Of a stretch of 64,000 nucleotides of DNA, positions 61,928 to 64,000 are shown piece by piece. Both the position numbers and the translations under genes were made by a program. The stretch is from contig UCIV01000012.1 in assembly GCA_900472575.1 (NCBI GenBank), positions 39,999 through 103,998 of the forward strand, read 5' to 3'. Source of the stretch: Hyphomicrobiales bacterium. GTDB lineage: Bacteria; Pseudomonadota; Alphaproteobacteria; Rhizobiales; Rhizobiaceae. The notes under the pieces are model-generated. The model made no database searches. It was not told where the DNA came from and saw only the letters and a list, made by a program, of their open reading frames with translations. Positions within the stretch are counted from its first letter, which is position 1. Each line of letters begins with the position of its first letter.

Positions 61928-62536
61928 TCACGTCGCCATGTGCCGATCCCATATCTGCATCAGTGCTGTCACAGCTTCGTTGATATCGCCGCCATCAGCA
62001 CCGTCCCGTGCTTCAAATGCGATACCCATCAGAAAAGTATGAAACAGGGTCGCCAACCCACATACATTCGTGGTGCTGACAAGCTCTCCTGCATCGACTG
62101 CACGCCTGATGCAGGTTTCGATGCCCGCACGATTTCGCATCCGGTCAGCTGCGAGCACATCATCTACGTGACGATTTTCGGGCGCACAGTTGTTGGCCCC
62201 CAGGATCATCAAGCATCCTGGCGGGTGCGTCTTGTCGGTTTGCATCCTTGCTGAAAGCCTCAGAGCCGTCTCGATAGCTTCGCGTGGTGGCAGAGCATCA
62301 TTCTTTAGGCTTGCAGTTACGCGCCCGTAGGAGGCCTGATAGCGCAGGACGACCTCGTCGAAGAGGGCTTCCTTAGACCCGAAGGCCGCATAAAAACTTG
62401 CCGGAGAAATGTCTCCCATCGCGGCTTTCAGTTGATTGAGAGAGGTCGGCTCATAGCCCTGCTCCCAGAATAGGATCATCGCGGCATCCAGTGCCTTGTC
62501 TCTGTCAAACGCCCTTGGCCGCCCAGTTCGAGCCAT
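61928..62536 (-). CDS. TetR/AcrR family regulator
   Basis: A 202-residue protein beginning ARTGRPRAFDRDKALDAAMI, a form typical of the TetR group that controls drug exporters and reductases. The helix-turn-helix continues FWEQGYEPTSLNQLKAAMGD with SFYAAFGSKEALFDEV. The C-terminal half contains PPGCLMILGANNCAPEN. It is divergent from an MFS exporter with palindromic sequence between, so it probably represses it. Confidence 0.92.
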   Translation of the reverse strand: MARTGRPRAFDRDKALDAAMILFWEQGYEPTSLNQLKAAMGDISPASFYAAFGSKEALFDEVVLRYQASYGRVTASLKNDALPPREAIETALRLSARMQTDKTHPPGCLMILGANNCAPENRHVDDVLAADRMRNRAGIETCIRRAVDAGELVSTTNVCGLATLFHTFLMGIAFEARDGADGGDINEAVTALMQIWDRHMAT

Positions 62537-62555
62537 ATCGTGCCTCCGTAAATTT

Positions 62556-62630
62556 ATTCTGTACTACTCGATCCAGAATATCTTGCCAAGCGTGTCTGGT
62601 GCAGATATCTGGACTGCTTGATCCATATTT
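62556..62630. promoter_or_regulatory. Candidate TetR operator between regulator and MFS gene
   Basis: ATTCTG (62556-62561) and CAGAAT (62574-62579) form an inverted repeat 12 bases apart. CTCGATCCA-type sequence at 62567-62575 recurs as CTTGATCCA at 62617-62625, 50 bases on. Both lie in the 111-bp divergent promoter region. Confidence 0.45.
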
Positions 62631-62647
62631 CAAGGTGCACGAACTCA

Positions 62648-63859
62648 ATGAAAACTACCGAAGTTGAAAATGATACCGAACGATTGCCGGTTGCTGGCTT
62701 ACTCGCATTGGCGATGACTGGCTTTATCTGCATTCTCACAGAGACGCTTCCCGCGGGGCTACTGCCGCAGATCACTGAGGGTTTGGGCGTTTCTCCATCC
62801 CTCGCTGGCCAGATGGTGACTGTCTACGCCCTCGGTTCGCTGCTAGCGGCGATACCTTTGACCATTGCCACAAGCAGTTGGCGGCGCAGGACAGTCCTGC
62901 TGTCCACCATCATTGGGTTTCTGATCTTCAATTCTGTTACAGCAATTTCGTCCAACTACACACTTACCTTGGTCGCACGTTTCTTCGCCGGCGTTGCAGC
63001 TGGTCTGGCCTGGAGCCTGTTGGCGGGCTATGCGCGACGCATGGTCCCTTCACATCAACAGGGGAAGGCGATGGCGATCGCTATGGTAGGCACGCCGATC
63101 GCGCTGTCGCTCGGCGTGCCGATGGGGACATGGCTTGGTACGCAGGTCGGCTGGCGAACCGCCTTTTGGATCATGTCGATACTGACGTTGATTCTGATCG
63201 GCTGGGTCGTGATGAAAGTGCCGGACTATCCAGGCCAGAAGAAGGGCGATCGACTGCCCCTGTTTCGCGTATTTTCAACCCCCGGCGTTCGACCGGTTCT
63301 TTCCGTTGTCGTCGCATGGATGCTCGCTCACAACATTCTCTACACTTACATCGCACCCTTCGTTCAGTCGGCCGGGATGCGGGATCGGGTCGACCTTGTT
63401 CTCCTGGTATTTGGATTGGCCGCGCTCATCGGCATCTGGATGGCGGGAAAGCTGGTCGACCGTCACCTACGAGCAACCGTGCTGGCCAGTCTAGCCGCCT
63501 TCGGGCTGGTATCCCTGCTTTTCGGGATTGTTTCGATGTCACCTTGGGTCATTTATGGTGGCGTTGCCATTTGGGGCCTGACATTTGGCGGCGCTGCAAC
63601 GCTCTTGCAAACCGCACTGGCAGACACCGCGGGTGATGGTGCAGACGTTGCATTGTCGATGAACGTCGTCGCCTGGAATGGCGCCATCGCAGGTGGCGGA
63701 ATCATGGGCGGTATTCTTTTGGATGCGTATGGACCCACGGCGTTTCCATGGGCGCTGACCGTTCTGCTGATCATCGCCCTTCTGATCGCCTGGTCGGGAC
63801 GGGCGCGCGGATTCACGCCAGGTGCACGCACCTCCAACGCAAAGGTGGCGGGACACTGA
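62648..63859 (+). CDS. MFS transporter (DHA1 drug efflux type)
   Basis: A 403-residue membrane protein; ATG 62648 is preferred over 62618. About 12 membrane segments are visible. MTGFICILTETLPAGLLPQI in the first helix is the pattern of the AraJ/YdhP-like sugar or drug efflux group. The loop SSWRRRTVLL corresponds to the MFS loop 2-3 motif, and VGTPIALSLGVPMGTWLG to the antiporter motif C. It exports an unknown compound, probably induced when the divergent TetR protein binds it. No terminator or further gene is seen to 64000. Confidence 0.92.
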   Translation: MKTTEVENDTERLPVAGLLALAMTGFICILTETLPAGLLPQITEGLGVSPSLAGQMVTVYALGSLLAAIPLTIATSSWRRRTVLLSTIIGFLIFNSVTAISSNYTLTLVARFFAGVAAGLAWSLLAGYARRMVPSHQQGKAMAIAMVGTPIALSLGVPMGTWLGTQVGWRTAFWIMSILTLILIGWVVMKVPDYPGQKKGDRLPLFRVFSTPGVRPVLSVVVAWMLAHNILYTYIAPFVQSAGMRDRVDLVLLVFGLAALIGIWMAGKLVDRHLRATVLASLAAFGLVSLLFGIVSMSPWVIYGGVAIWGLTFGGAATLLQTALADTAGDGADVALSMNVVAWNGAIAGGGIMGGILLDAYGPTAFPWALTVLLIIALLIAWSGRARGFTPGARTSNAKVAGH

Positions 63860-64000
63860 CGCTTCACGAAGACATGGATCGGTCCTATCGTTGCAGCGAT
63901 GGGGCCGAAACACGACCGCGACCGAAATGCGGAGCCATGTCTCCCATTGGCGCGTAGTAACAACGGCTCAGAGGTTCGATTCCGTTGTCTAATCGCCTGC

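Noticed and set aside
63955..63995. tRNA-like T-loop sequence GGTTCGATTCC near the window end
   Set aside because: The flanking bases do not form the 5-bp T stem, and no anticodon arm or acceptor stem is visible upstream.
1..64000. CRISPR arrays, prophage, conjugation or replication genes
   Set aside because: No regularly spaced repeats and no recognisable cas, phage structural, tra, rep or par proteins were seen on either strand.

Overview
The window looks like an accessory stretch of a high-GC alphaproteobacterial genome, most likely Rhizobiaceae (Rhizobium/Agrobacterium group). The evidence is family content typical of that group: HWE and LOV histidine kinases, DUF982, a pRiA4b ORF-3 homologue, many short-chain dehydrogenases, a PuuE-type deacetylase beside an AllA-type lyase, and promoters of the alphaproteobacterial EcfG type (GGAAC-N16-CGTT). 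No rRNA, complete tRNA, CRISPR array, replication gene or intact transposon is visible. The window opens inside a quinone-reductase-like gene and closes just after an MFS exporter.

Layout. 1-5.1 kb: oxidoreductase end, alpha/beta hydrolase, TetR regulator, prolyl oligopeptidase, small lipoprotein. 6-9.4 kb: signalling block with an HWE kinase, a LOV blue-light kinase and a single-domain response regulator. 9.4-22.9 kb: stress-type island (PfpI/DJ-1, YghA-like SDRs, FAD/NAD(P) protein, MOSC, Nudix, DUF4142, zinc alcohol dehydrogenase, DUF3140, GSP26-like, DUF2934, DUF2945, DUF982, DUF3253). Four perfect and one near-perfect EcfG-type promoters lie in it, so much of it is probably general-stress regulon. 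22.86-23.7 kb: a LysR gene lacking its 5' end. 23.7-30.8 kb: an eight-gene operon under a divergent GntR regulator, with a polar amino-acid-type ABC transporter, two dehydrogenases, a PuuE-like deacetylase and an AllA-like lyase. This looks like uptake and breakdown of a ureide-like or other nitrogenous compound.

31-41.7 kb holds the most interesting locus, flanked by debris of IS110 and IS5 elements. It encodes a predicted graspetide (omega-ester RiPP) system: a 65-residue precursor with two plesiocin-like TTxxxxEE core repeats, an ATP-grasp ligase, a C39-peptidase ABC exporter and an HlyD adaptor. A membrane hybrid histidine kinase and a LuxR-type response regulator adjoin it. Two further peptides carry the same double-glycine leader: an 82-residue microcin-like peptide and a 40-residue peptide that standard gene length cut-offs would miss. 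Aligned on the cleavage site, the three leaders share L at -12, E at -8, V at -4 and GG or GA at -2/-1. One exporter may therefore serve three substrates, and the 19-residue core of the shortest could be a pheromone for the adjacent two-component pair.

41.8-64 kb: two GGDEF/EAL proteins (one next to a BLUF blue-light sensor), an Mfd-like translocase, a 4-alpha-glucanotransferase fused to a membrane module, a cytoplasmic alpha-amylase, a reductase/TetR divergent pair, decayed genes (DUF1214, NmrA-like), a PagL-like outer-membrane deacylase, HtpG, and a TetR/MFS divergent pair. Starts were chosen by eye from ribosome binding sites and overlaps. No database search was run; family names rest on recognised motifs.
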